Shown one piece after another: positions 16,401 through 23,167 of a stretch of 64,000 bases of DNA; within the stretch, counting starts at the first letter, position 1; each line of letters starts with the position of its first letter. Position numbers and translations under genes: made by a program. Below the pieces are notes generated by a model. It searched no databases. It had not been told where the DNA came from and saw only the letters and a list, made by a program, of their open reading frames with translations. The DNA is from Pseudoclavibacter endophyticus (GTDB lineage Bacteria > Actinomycetota > Actinomycetes > Actinomycetales > Microbacteriaceae): contig NZ_WBJY01000004.1 of NCBI RefSeq assembly GCF_008831085.1, positions 248,001-312,000 of the forward strand, read 5' to 3'.

Positions 16401-17057
16401 ACTCGCCGGGCGGCCGGGCTCGGTCAGGTGGCACACGATCTCGACCGCAACGGTACCCGGCAGCTGCTCGTGCCAGTGTCGCAGCAGGCGCTCAGCGCGC
16501 GCGCGCTCGCCGGCCGCGACCGCCAAGCCGACATCGGACGAGGGGCCGAGCAGCAGCGTGCCCACCGGAGTGTCGGTGCCGAGGAGGAACGGCGCGAAGC
16601 GTTCGCGGGCGAGCCCCGCCGTGCGGTTGACCGTGCCGGCCGCGGCCGCGCGCTCGCCGCGCCGAGACGTGTGCGCGGCCGACACGAGGCGCGAGAGCGC
16701 GGCCCATCCCGCGCCGTCGTTGTGCCCGTGCGCGAGCACGGCCACGCGGGCGCGAGTCGGCGGATCGGGCAGCGGCAGGCCGGCTGCAGCACCGCCGGCA
16801 GATGTCCCCGGAGCCCGACCAGCGCGCCCGGGGCGGCGGCGCGACGGCACGAGGGCGAGGTCGACGCCGACGATGGGGGCGATCCCGGCCGCGATGCAGG
16901 CGCGGATGTGCCGGACCGCGCCCGAGAGGCCGTCGCGGTCGGTGATCGCCGCCGCAGGCGCGCCGCTCTCGGCGGCGGCCGCCACGAGTGCTTCGGGCCA
17001 GGCCGTGCCGTGATGCGACGAAAAGGCCGATGCCACGTGCAGGTGAACGAACGCCAC
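13482..17057 (-). CDS. dnaE2: Error-prone DNA polymerase III alpha subunit DnaE2
   Basis: A 1191-residue C-family polymerase for damage-induced translesion synthesis. The N-terminal PHP domain starts FVHLHVASAFSSHHGTAWPE. The polymerase core has ARGSGAGSLVNYALRI, TLPDIDVDVESARR (catalytic Asp residues of the palm) and MHPCGVLL. FRPGPMKGNMVGPF, YHEHVLRI and GFCKAHGAAFALPTWQSAWLK follow. A C-terminal OB-fold region (DLLDLRGGSDVLVAGIRVATQTPPM) matches DnaE2. The GTG at 17057 has a strong GGAGGAG site. The gene lies 30 bases after the DUF6504 gene on the same strand. The usual partners imuA and imuB are not in this window, and no LexA box (CGAAC-N4-GTTCG) is visible upstream. Confidence 0.95.
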   Translation of the reverse strand: MAFVHLHVASAFSSHHGTAWPEALVAAAAESGAPAAAITDRDGLSGAVRHIRACIAAGIAPIVGVDLALVPSRRRPGRAGRAPGTSAGGAAAGLPLPDPPTRARVAVLAHGHNDGAGWAALSRLVSAAHTSRRGERAAAAGTVNRTAGLARERFAPFLLGTDTPVGTLLLGPSSDVGLAVAAGERARAERLLRHWHEQLPGTVAVEIVCHLTEPGRPASLRHATRMLELAAACRVPAVLTNQVRYLQPDDAVTGDVLDAAGTLRPLGEFEPQPNAQAWHKPEPLMRALAELVAGRTDLGSAGAERLLAATAELAERAELDPDADVRWRQPKLPEPEVVGIAGDPDQQLLQRCESGITERYSGLRGGDRDRVLRRLGHELATIRNFGFATFFLSVANVTDLIRDMGVRVQARGSGAGSLVNYALRISNVDPLEHDLLFERFLGRARTTLPDIDVDVESARRHDVYHAIFERYGSNRVTLLSMQSRYRARGAVRDAGLALGLDDAQIDLVAKQLWRFDAGQFREAIATKPELAPLAGMLHDDESLDLLVELTERLDRLPRHISMHPCGVLLGNDELLSVTPVQPSGIGLPMSQFDKDDIDDLGLLKLDVLGVRMQSALAFASDEIERIHGPRAALAGGIPVDAPYVTPTGRVVLDDIPHDDEATFEHIRTTNTLGMFQIESPGQRELIGKMQPDEYEDLIADISLFRPGPMKGNMVGPFLDVKHGYTSPQYLHPTFAPFLRETYGVVIYHEHVLRILHLCMGVDLAEADELRRLMEKRGESIEERFRRETAANVDERGRRRYSDADIDRIWRVLEGFGSFGFCKAHGAAFALPTWQSAWLKTHYPAEFFAGLLTHDPGMYPKRLLVGDARRMGIPILPLDVNRSGLDYRVERVRDTPPGQATQPGDLGVRLALTEVQGATAAELDRILSERPFTSLGDVAERARPSRRLFERLALVGALDAVVGVPPEPLGLATISAPRGGGPATVTRGAAATSAPPAPSRTDVVARVRELSAGRRAPARRPDEAQLPMLFDVHGTIEPRLPPPAPRERVIDELDILGIDLSEHVIDSYRPMLDELGVTRAGDLLDLRGGSDVLVAGIRVATQTPPMRSGKRVVFISVDDGTGCADATFFDEAQHKSGPLLFGTKLLVIRGTTRRTGERGVSIQAKQAWDLKQLWSEWNAAGAAAQTAAAAGG

Positions 17058-17087
17058 GGGTCTCTCCTCCCTCCAGATGGTGACGTG

Positions 17088-17402
17088 CTAGGCGAAGAGG
17101 CGCTGGTCGAGGTCGTCATTCCACGCCTCGGCGATCGACCACCCCCGCCGCGGGTCTCGCAGCAGGTCGAAGGTGCCGTCGGGGCCGGGGCCCGTGAGCG
17201 GCACGGCATCGACTCGCCACAGCTCGCGCTCGAGCCACCTCTCGCCGGCGGCCCTGGCCGCTCGGCCGTCACGCCACCAGGCACGCCGGCCCACCCACGG
17301 TTCCGGCGCCGATACCACGCCGTAGATCACCCCGCGCCAGGTGAAGCGCACGGGAGCCCCACTCTCGGTGAGCTCGACCTCGATCGCTTCGTCGATTTCC
17401 AT
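17088..17402 (-). CDS. DUF6504 family protein
   Basis: A 104-residue acidic small protein whose core is IEVELTESGAPVRFTWRG, VYGVV-like (IYGVVSAPEPWVGRRAWWRD) and a C-terminal YDLLRDP-like segment (FDLLRDPRRGWSIAEAW). This is the pattern of the small proteins encoded with imuB/dnaE2 in Actinobacteria; the biochemical role is unknown. The ATG at 17402 has GGAGG seven bases upstream. The gene is followed after 30 bases by dnaE2 and is probably co-transcribed with it. The usual imuB neighbour is missing. Confidence 0.8.
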   Translation of the reverse strand: MEIDEAIEVELTESGAPVRFTWRGVIYGVVSAPEPWVGRRAWWRDGRAARAAGERWLERELWRVDAVPLTGPGPDGTFDLLRDPRRGWSIAEAWNDDLDQRLFA

Positions 17403-17692
17403 GTCAGCGCCTCCACGCAGTTCGTACTCCGAAGTTCGTACTCGGAGCATCCGAACCCTTCGCCGGCCCCGAAGAGATCTTCGATGAAAGTGTACGACGG
17501 GTCGCCGACAATGTGAATGAAGGCACGAAAACCCCACGTCACCGCCACGGTCGAGCGTCCGGCACGGCGTGTCGAGCGCGCGTCATCGATCGAGGGGTCC
17601 GACGGGCGGCGCGACGCGCACGCCGTCGCCCGGGTCGTCGTCGCCCTGGCGGGTCGTCGCGGTCAGCGCTTGGGGTACATGTCGCCCGACCG
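17403..17692. other. Spacer upstream of the DUF6504-dnaE2 operon with a short direct repeat
   Basis: 290 bases without a supportable gene. AGTTCGTACTC occurs at 17419-17429 and again at 17433-17443, directly behind the DUF6504 start codon, a plausible tandem regulator site. No SOS box was recognised. The remainder (17520-17690) is GC-rich and featureless. Confidence 0.5.
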
Positions 17693-18862
17693 TCAGCGGC
17701 CGCGGTGGGCGTTGCGTCGCGCCGTGATCTCCAGCCGGAACTGCTGCATGATGCCGTCCTCGTGGGGGTCGGTCTCGGGGAGGATGCCGCGCTCCTGCAA
17801 CTGGCTGATGAGGGCCGCGCCGTCGGGCCCGTACACCCACGGAACCCCTGACGCCGACCTCGACCGGCGTGCCATGCTCCGCCCTCCGGCGAGCACCGCC
17901 TCGCTTGTCGAGAGCTGGCGGATGGCGACCGCGAGCACGTTCTCGGGATGCCGCTCGGCGAACCCGCCGTAGATCTGCTCGTCGTGCTGGCCGTCGTCGC
18001 CGACGAGCAGCCATTTCATATCGGGGAACTCCCTTGCGAGGCGCTCGAGATTCCGCACCTTATGATCGGTGCCCGAGCGGAAGAGCCGCTGCGGCGTGGG
18101 CCCCCAGTCGGTGAGCAGCAGCGGCCCGGCCGGGTAGAGATTGCGCCCGAGAAAGCGCGCAAGGGTCGGGGCGACGTTCCACGGCCCCGTCGAGAGGTAG
18201 ATCGCCGGCGCCGTCGTATACCCGATCGAACGCAGGGTGCGCTCGTAGAACACGTTCATGCCCGGCGTCGGCGTGCGCGCGTGCTCGTCGAGCACGAAGG
18301 TATTCCAGGCCGCGAGGAATGGCCGGGGGAGCGCCGTCACCATGATGGTGTCGTCGACGTCCGAGATGAGGCCGACGCGCTGCTCGGGACCCACGATGAA
18401 GACGGGTGCGACCGTGACGTTGCCGTCGAAGCTCTCGAACTGCACCTCCTGCCAGCCGGGCGTGAGCGAGGCGGGCAGATTGACATCGATGACGCCGCCG
18501 CGGTCGGCCACGATCCGGTGGCGCTCGCCCGCGATGGTGACCGTCGTCGGCACGTTGCCGGCCGAGATGCGCGTGAAGCTGCGCCAGCCGCGCACGCGCC
18601 GGTCGCGTCGCCGCTGTGGCGACGAGCCGAGGCGCCGCACCGGCGGCGCCATCTGCACGCGCGCGAGCACGCGAACCCACTCCGTCGTGCCGTAGCCCGT
18701 GTACGGCTCGGCGATCGTCAGGTAGCCCCGGCGACGCACCGACGCGACACGGATGTGCCGTACTCGGTCCTCGATGATCGACGCGTTCCGGATCAGGTCG
18801 CGAATCGGAGGGAATCGTACGACGAGCGATCCCAGGAGCTCACGAAGGCTGCGGAAAGGCAC
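17693..18862 (-). CDS. App1-family phosphatase domain protein (HAD-like)
   Basis: A 389-residue protein with an N-terminal beta-rich region (about residues 30-150) and a C-terminal phosphatidate-phosphatase-like domain, as in yeast App1. HAD motif I is GLISDVDDTIMVTALPRPF (two Asp nucleophile/acid). STGPWN provides motif II Ser/Thr, and KVRNLERLAREFPDMKWLLVGDDGQHDEQIY motifs III and IV. The likely reaction is dephosphorylation of a phospholipid such as phosphatidate, by family inference. The GTG at 18862 has AGGATG upstream. It lies 52 bases downstream of the SRAP gene on the same strand. The link to DNA repair is by position only. Confidence 0.85.
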   Translation of the reverse strand: MPFRSLRELLGSLVVRFPPIRDLIRNASIIEDRVRHIRVASVRRRGYLTIAEPYTGYGTTEWVRVLARVQMAPPVRRLGSSPQRRRDRRVRGWRSFTRISAGNVPTTVTIAGERHRIVADRGGVIDVNLPASLTPGWQEVQFESFDGNVTVAPVFIVGPEQRVGLISDVDDTIMVTALPRPFLAAWNTFVLDEHARTPTPGMNVFYERTLRSIGYTTAPAIYLSTGPWNVAPTLARFLGRNLYPAGPLLLTDWGPTPQRLFRSGTDHKVRNLERLAREFPDMKWLLVGDDGQHDEQIYGGFAERHPENVLAVAIRQLSTSEAVLAGGRSMARRSRSASGVPWVYGPDGAALISQLQERGILPETDPHEDGIMQQFRLEITARRNAHRGR

Positions 18863-18914
18863 TCGACCATCCTGACAGACGCGGAAACGCTGAGGTGTCA
18901 CCCGGCACGAGGAT

Positions 18915-19685
18915 TCAGCCCTCACTCACGAGCGGGGCGAGGAGGTGCGGCCCATTGCTGCGCACGTCGCCGACCGCCCGATCGACGGGGTAGAGCGTCG
19001 TGCGCGCGGCGACCTCTGCGCCGTGCTCCGCGATCGCGGCGACGAGCCCGTTGTCGCCCGTCACGGCAGGATCGAGCCACTCGTCCATGCGCTCGCGGTC
19101 GAGAAAGACGGGCATGCGGTGGTGGACGTTCGCGAGCTCGCCGGTCGCCTCGCGCGTGAGGATCGACGCACTCAGCAGCCACGGCGCTTCCGCACTATCG
19201 GCCGTCGCTGCTGGATCGCGCCACCATTCGTACAGCGCGGCCATGAGCAGGTCACCATCCCGGCGGAAAATGAAATGTGGTTGTTTGACCTTGTCGGGGC
19301 CGGTGTGCCATTCGTAGTATCCGCTCGCGGGAACAACGGCGCGGCGCCTTGCGACCGCTGTTCGGAACGTCGGTTTCGCGGCCGCGGTTTCGCTGCGGGC
19401 ATTGAAGGCGCGAATGCCGACGGAGGCATCGTTCGCCCACGGCGGCACGAGGCCCCACTTCGCGGCCGCGAGCCGACGCACGCGCGCGGCGGGTGTCCCG
19501 GCCTCGCCTGCCGCGCCCTCGTCGGCGGACGTGGATGCTCGACCGGCCGAATCGACAATGATCGGAATGCTCGTGGTTGGGGCGATGTTCCACGACGGGG
19601 GTGGAAGATCTTCACCGGCCTCGTCGATGCCGTAATCTGCGATCAGGTCGGCTGACGCCCGGGCCACGACGAATCTTCCGCACAT
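18915..19685 (-). CDS. SOS response-associated peptidase (SRAP/YedK, HMCES homologue)
   Basis: A 256-residue SRAP protein that cross-links covalently to abasic sites in single-stranded DNA. The catalytic Cys2 is exposed after Met removal (MCGRFV). WNIAPTTSIPII, FNARSETAAAKPTFR (the Asn/Arg DNA-contact motif), RRAVVPASGYYEW (active-site Glu) and VHHRMPVFLDRE (active-site His) are all present. A Gly/Ala-rich insertion of about 25 residues near residues 48-70 is variable in the family. It heads a minus-strand run with App1, DUF6504 and dnaE2, supporting a role in damage tolerance. It is divergent from the TetR gene. Confidence 0.92.
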   Translation of the reverse strand: MCGRFVVARASADLIADYGIDEAGEDLPPPSWNIAPTTSIPIIVDSAGRASTSADEGAAGEAGTPAARVRRLAAAKWGLVPPWANDASVGIRAFNARSETAAAKPTFRTAVARRRAVVPASGYYEWHTGPDKVKQPHFIFRRDGDLLMAALYEWWRDPAATADSAEAPWLLSASILTREATGELANVHHRMPVFLDRERMDEWLDPAVTGDNGLVAAIAEHGAEVAARTTLYPVDRAVGDVRSNGPHLLAPLVSEG

Positions 19686-19736
19686 GGCTCGAGTGTATTC
19701 CCGAGCGGTGAATTGAGCGGTCGACCAAGACTTGTC

Positions 19737-19748
19737 AGCGAATTCGCT
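19737..19748. promoter_or_regulatory. 12-bp perfect palindrome in the SRAP/TetR divergent gap
   Basis: AGCGAATTCGCT. A TATATT -10-like box for the plus strand lies at 19762-19767, so the palindrome would cover its -35 region. A second dyad, GTTCG-CTTTT-CGAAC, is at 19828-19842. Either could be the TetR operator; neither matches the LexA half-site order. Confidence 0.45.
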
Positions 19749-19948
19749 GTGGTCGTGACCTTATATTCGAGCCGGGCTTATCCCGCCAAGGGCTCAGTTG
19801 CCCACATGGAGAGAATCACCGAGCGGCGTTCGCTTTTCGAACTCGGCGAATGCACGCATGCGAGCGGCTGATCCCTCACACGCACGACCACGTCGAGGTG
19901 CGCGCTGTCCGTGCGCAGCTCACCCAACGCGAGCAAGTTAGGACACCC

Positions 19949-20617
19949 GTGTCACTTCGCACCGAACCCGTCCGCGCGCGCAGCTCGGCTCGTATCCGGG
20001 CGCTGATCGACGCCACGGCGGAGGTCGTGCACCGTGTCGGCATTGAACGCGTGACGACGAATCTCATCGCGGAAGAGGCCGGCTGCTCCATCGGGACGCT
20101 CTATCGGTACTTCCCCGACCGCGTCGCCGTGCTCCGCGCCCTCGCCCTGCAGCACGCCTCGACCTTGCACGACGACGCACAACGAGAGATCTCGCGGGTG
20201 TCGCCCGACGAAGCCGGACTGAAGCGGGCGACCGTCGCGCTTGCGCGCACCTTCGTCGACCGCTACCGCGGAACGCCCGGCTGGGCGGCGATCGGCTTCG
20301 GGCACGCCCTCGATCTCCCGATCACGGTGGCCGAGCAGAACCTCGTGTCGCCGCCGCTCCGCGGCAAGCGGACGCCGCGCCAGCAGATTTCGCGCGATGT
20401 CGCACTGCGCTTCAGCGGCGACGACGCGCAGCTCGACGCGCTGACGGTCGATCTCGAAGTCGCGCTGACGATAATCCACGCGCTCGTCGACCGCGCGTTC
20501 ACCTCCTCACCGGAGGGCGACGCAGCCCAGCTCGAGACGGCGGACCTCGTCTTCGGCCAAATCGCCGAACACGTCGTCGGCGCGCACCGCGACCGCCGGC
20601 GCAAACTCGCGGCGTAG
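19949..20617 (+). CDS. TetR/AcrR family transcriptional regulator
   Basis: A 222-residue regulator. The N-terminal TetR helix-turn-helix is RIRALIDATAEVVHRVGIERVTTNLIAEEAGCSIGTLYRYFPDR, read in two pieces around residues 12-55. The C-terminal ligand domain (about 70-215) resembles the group with a DVALRFSGDD...VDLEVALTIIHALVDRAF pattern and has no identifiable ligand. The GTG at 19949 is chosen with AGGA upstream; the frame opens earlier (19850) but lacks conserved character. It is convergent with DedA, and its target is not evident. Dyads upstream suggest autoregulation. Confidence 0.85.
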   Translation: MSLRTEPVRARSSARIRALIDATAEVVHRVGIERVTTNLIAEEAGCSIGTLYRYFPDRVAVLRALALQHASTLHDDAQREISRVSPDEAGLKRATVALARTFVDRYRGTPGWAAIGFGHALDLPITVAEQNLVSPPLRGKRTPRQQISRDVALRFSGDDAQLDALTVDLEVALTIIHALVDRAFTSSPEGDAAQLETADLVFGQIAEHVVGAHRDRRRKLAA

Positions 20618-20645
20618 CGATACCGGACCGGTCGCGACCGCGCGC

Positions 20646-21380
20646 TCAATCGCCGCCGGAGCGTGCGTCGGCGCCCGGCACGGCGCCGGCGGTGCCAGAG
20701 CCCGGGCCGTCGGAAGCGTCGCGCGCGTCGGCCCCATCGCGGGCGGTCTCGGCGCGGTGCACATGCCGGCCGAGGAGGGTCTTGACGAGCCAGGCGATGA
20801 GCAGGAAGGCGACGATGATGCCGACGAACACGTACGCGGCGCCGTGCAGTCGGCCGGTGAGCTCGCTGTAGCTCGCCGATGCGGCCGCCGCGACGGACAC
20901 GTACGCCGATGCCCAGATCAGACACGCGGGCAGCGTCCACAGCATGAACGTGCGGTAGCGCATGCCGCTCATGCCGGCCACCAGTGGGACGGTCGAATGC
21001 AGCACCGGTAGGAACCGTGAGAGGAAGATGCCGACACCGCCGCGTCGCTTGAGGTAGCGCTGCGCGGCCGCGATGCGCTTTGGCCCGAGCTTGCGGCCGA
21101 GCCACGACGTGCGGATGCGCGGGCCGAACCAGCGGCCGATTCCGAAGCCGACGCTCTCGCCGGCCAGTGCTCCGACGACGACGACGACGATCATCGTGAT
21201 CCACTCGACCGGCCCCTGAATGCCGGTCGACGCAATGATGACGACCGTGTCGCCCGGAACGAGGAGCCCGAGCAGCACACTCGTTTCGAGCATGATGGCC
21301 ACGCCCGCGATGACGACGCGGAGCACGGGATCCATGTCGCGCACGACGCCGAGCAACGTCGAGAGCACGTCGTCAAGCAT
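20646..21380 (-). CDS. DedA family membrane protein (VTT domain)
   Basis: A 244-residue polytopic membrane protein with about five hydrophobic segments. DedA hallmarks include the ETS-LLGLLVPGDTVVI region near residues 32-48, GALAGESVGFGIGRWFG, and FLSRFLPVLHSTVPLVAGMSGMRYRTFMLW read in two pieces (conserved Arg and Gly-rich amphipathic segment). The C-terminal 40 residues are a charged, Gly/Ala/Asp-rich cytoplasmic tail. DedA/VTT proteins take part in lipid-carrier or phospholipid flipping and membrane homeostasis. It is divergent from BlaI across a 150-base gap. Confidence 0.9.
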   Translation of the reverse strand: MLDDVLSTLLGVVRDMDPVLRVVIAGVAIMLETSVLLGLLVPGDTVVIIASTGIQGPVEWITMIVVVVVGALAGESVGFGIGRWFGPRIRTSWLGRKLGPKRIAAAQRYLKRRGGVGIFLSRFLPVLHSTVPLVAGMSGMRYRTFMLWTLPACLIWASAYVSVAAAASASYSELTGRLHGAAYVFVGIIVAFLLIAWLVKTLLGRHVHRAETARDGADARDASDGPGSGTAGAVPGADARSGGD

Positions 21381-21473
21381 CCCTGCATCTTAGGGATGCG
21401 GTGGTGGGGACTGACTCCGAGTCCGGTCCTCGTCGCCTGACCGGCGGCTGCTCTCCGGAAGAGCCGAATTTAC

Positions 21474-21511
21474 TTCTACATGACGTAGAAGAATTTCGAT
21501 CAGGTGTAGAA
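21474..21511. promoter_or_regulatory. BlaI/MecI-type operator with three half-sites
   Basis: TTCTAC (21474-21479) and GTAGAA (21485-21490) form a dyad with a 5-bp spacer, extended to CTTCTAC/GTAGAAG. A third half-site, GTAGAA, lies at 21506-21511, exactly 21 bp (two helical turns) from the second. The site precedes the blaI-like gene by about 20 bases. BlaI repressors bind such CTAC/GTAG-containing dyads and commonly control themselves and the adjacent M56 peptidase. Confidence 0.7.
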
Positions 21512-21530
21512 CCGGGCGTACACTGGACAC

Positions 21531-21896
21531 GTGACGAATGCTGCTGCCCCCCGACTCGGCGACCTCGAGCGCGCCGTCATGGACGCGCTCTGGGATTCCG
21601 ACGCGCCCCGCACCGCCTATGAACTGCAGGCCGAGCTCGACCGCGGCCTCGCTTCGACGACCGTCCTCACCGTGCTCGGGCGGCTCGAGCGCAAGGGCTT
21701 CGTGACCGTCGACCGCGGCTCGCGCCCGCACCATTACCAGCCCGTGTCGTCGCGTGCCGAGCACATGGCCGAGCTCATGCACGACGTGCTGCGCGGCGGG
21801 AGCACCGACCGACAGGCCGTGCTGGAGCGTTTCGTCAATGGCGTGAGCGACACCGACGCCGACGTGCTGCGCAAGCTGCTCACACGCGGCGACTGA
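21531..21896 (+). CDS. BlaI/MecI/CopY family transcriptional repressor
   Basis: A 121-residue winged-helix repressor: LGDLERAVMDALWDSDAPRTAYELQ (helices 1-2), then LASTTVLTVLGRLERKGFVTVDRGSRPHHYQPV (recognition helix and wing). The C-terminal dimerisation helix region (MAELMHDVLRGGSTDRQAVLERFV) is complete. It starts at GTG 21531. The M56 peptidase follows after 66 bases. The pair resembles BlaI-BlaR1, in which the sensor peptidase cleaves the repressor between the two domains; no beta-lactamase gene is in view. Confidence 0.92.
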   Translation: MTNAAAPRLGDLERAVMDALWDSDAPRTAYELQAELDRGLASTTVLTVLGRLERKGFVTVDRGSRPHHYQPVSSRAEHMAELMHDVLRGGSTDRQAVLERFVNGVSDTDADVLRKLLTRGD

Positions 21897-21962
21897 GCCC
21901 GCGCCGCCCGGCCCTGTTCGACTGACACGACCCCCGGGTGCACCGCATAGGCTCGGCGACTC

Positions 21963-23027
21963 ATGCTCATTCACGCGCTCACCCTGCTGGTGCTCGCGGT
22001 GCTGCTCGCGTGGCCCGTGCCCAGGCTGCTCGCGCGCGCCGCCTGGCCGGCTCGCTCGCCCGGCGTCGCGCTGCTGCTGTGGCAGGCGATCGCCGTCGCC
22101 GGCGGACTGTCGATGATCGGCGCGCCGCTCTGCCTGGGGCTCGCGCCCTACGGCGACTCGCTGCCCGAGGCTCTCTACGCCGGCACCACGGCCGGGTTGA
22201 CGGCGACCCCCGTCGTGCTGCCGATCTGGTCGTTCCTGGGGCTGATCGTCGCGGCAGCGATGGCCGGCTACCTGCTCGCCCACCTGGCCACCACCATCGT
22301 GCGCGTCTCGGCACAGCGGCGACGTCACTGGCAGCTGCTTCGCCTCCTCTCGCAGCCGCACCCGAGTCGCGACCGAACGCGTGTCATCGATGACGACCGC
22401 GCCGTCGCGTACTGCCTGCCCCACGGGGCAGGCAGTCTCACCGTGCTCTCGCGCGGGCTGCTCGACGAACTGCCCGAGAATGAGCTCGCCGCCGTCATCG
22501 CGCATGAGGCAGCGCACCTGTGGCAGCGGCACGACATCGTGCTCGTCGCATTCCGGGCGTGGCATCAGGCATTGCCCTGGTTCCCCGTCGCCGCGCTCGC
22601 CGAACAGCGCGTCGCCGTGCTCATCGAGATGCTGGCCGACGACCGGGCGCGCGCCGCCGTCGGCGACGGTCCCACCGCGCGCGCGATCATCACGGTCGCC
22701 GAGCTCGGGCACCTGCCGGGCGACGAAGCCGCCGGCTCGACGGGGCCGGTCGGGGCGCTTGGCAGCGGGGCCGTATCGCCGGATTCCTCGGGTCGGGGCC
22801 GGGAAGACCGTCCCGTCGGCAACGATGGGTGCGACGACGCCGGCGATGGCATCGAGGGGTCCAGCAACGCGGATGTTGACCTCTCGCAGAGCGCCGCCGT
22901 GCTCCACGAGCGCGTCGCGCGAATCGCGGCGCCTCGCCCCCTGGGGCTTCCTGCCCGCCTGCTCGCGGTGGCGACCGCGGTCGCGCTCGTCACGGTGCCG
23001 ACGCTCCAACTCATCCTGCCCGCGTGA
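21963..23027 (+). CDS. M56 family metallopeptidase (BlaR1-like protease domain, no sensor)
   Basis: A 354-residue membrane protease. Hydrophobic segments lie at about 1-20, 30-60, 85-110 and at the C-terminus (330-352). The zinc motif is H181-E-A-A-H185, with a conserved LSRGLLDELPENELAAVIAHE region before it and an ADD second-ligand area near residue 225. There is no C-terminal penicillin-binding sensor, unlike staphylococcal BlaR1. A low-complexity acidic/Gly stretch (residues 255-310) fills the loop. A TAGGCT box at 21948-21953 suggests a secondary promoter just before the start. It presumably inactivates the adjacent BlaI-like repressor, inferred from the pairing. Confidence 0.87.
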   Translation: MLIHALTLLVLAVLLAWPVPRLLARAAWPARSPGVALLLWQAIAVAGGLSMIGAPLCLGLAPYGDSLPEALYAGTTAGLTATPVVLPIWSFLGLIVAAAMAGYLLAHLATTIVRVSAQRRRHWQLLRLLSQPHPSRDRTRVIDDDRAVAYCLPHGAGSLTVLSRGLLDELPENELAAVIAHEAAHLWQRHDIVLVAFRAWHQALPWFPVAALAEQRVAVLIEMLADDRARAAVGDGPTARAIITVAELGHLPGDEAAGSTGPVGALGSGAVSPDSSGRGREDRPVGNDGCDDAGDGIEGSSNADVDLSQSAAVLHERVARIAAPRPLGLPARLLAVATAVALVTVPTLQLILPA

Positions 23028-23122
23028 CCTCACCGAGCAGCCCGCCCGCGCTCCCCGCGCCGGCGCCACGTCGTCGCACAGCCCGCCTCGGCTCCGGGTG
23101 CGCGCGGCGCGCTGCGCGCGAG

Positions 23123-23128
23123 TACCCT
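23123..23128 (+). promoter_or_regulatory. Probable -10 box of leuS
   Basis: TACCCT followed by GGCCAAG, about 40 bases before the leuS start, which has its own GAGGGG ribosome-binding site. The same context (TACCATGGTCAAG) precedes holA. Confidence 0.45.
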
Positions 23129-23167
23129 GGCCAAGTTGACGACGAGACTTCCGAAGGCTGAGGGGCA

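Noticed and set aside
17419..17500. LexA/SOS box upstream of the dnaE2 operon
   Set aside because: GTTCG and CGAAC occur but in the wrong order and spacing for CGAAC-N4-GTTCG.
14586..17516. 976-codon open frame on the plus strand
   Set aside because: It lies antisense to dnaE2, whose motifs are all intact. The product is Arg/Ala/Glu-rich without homology.
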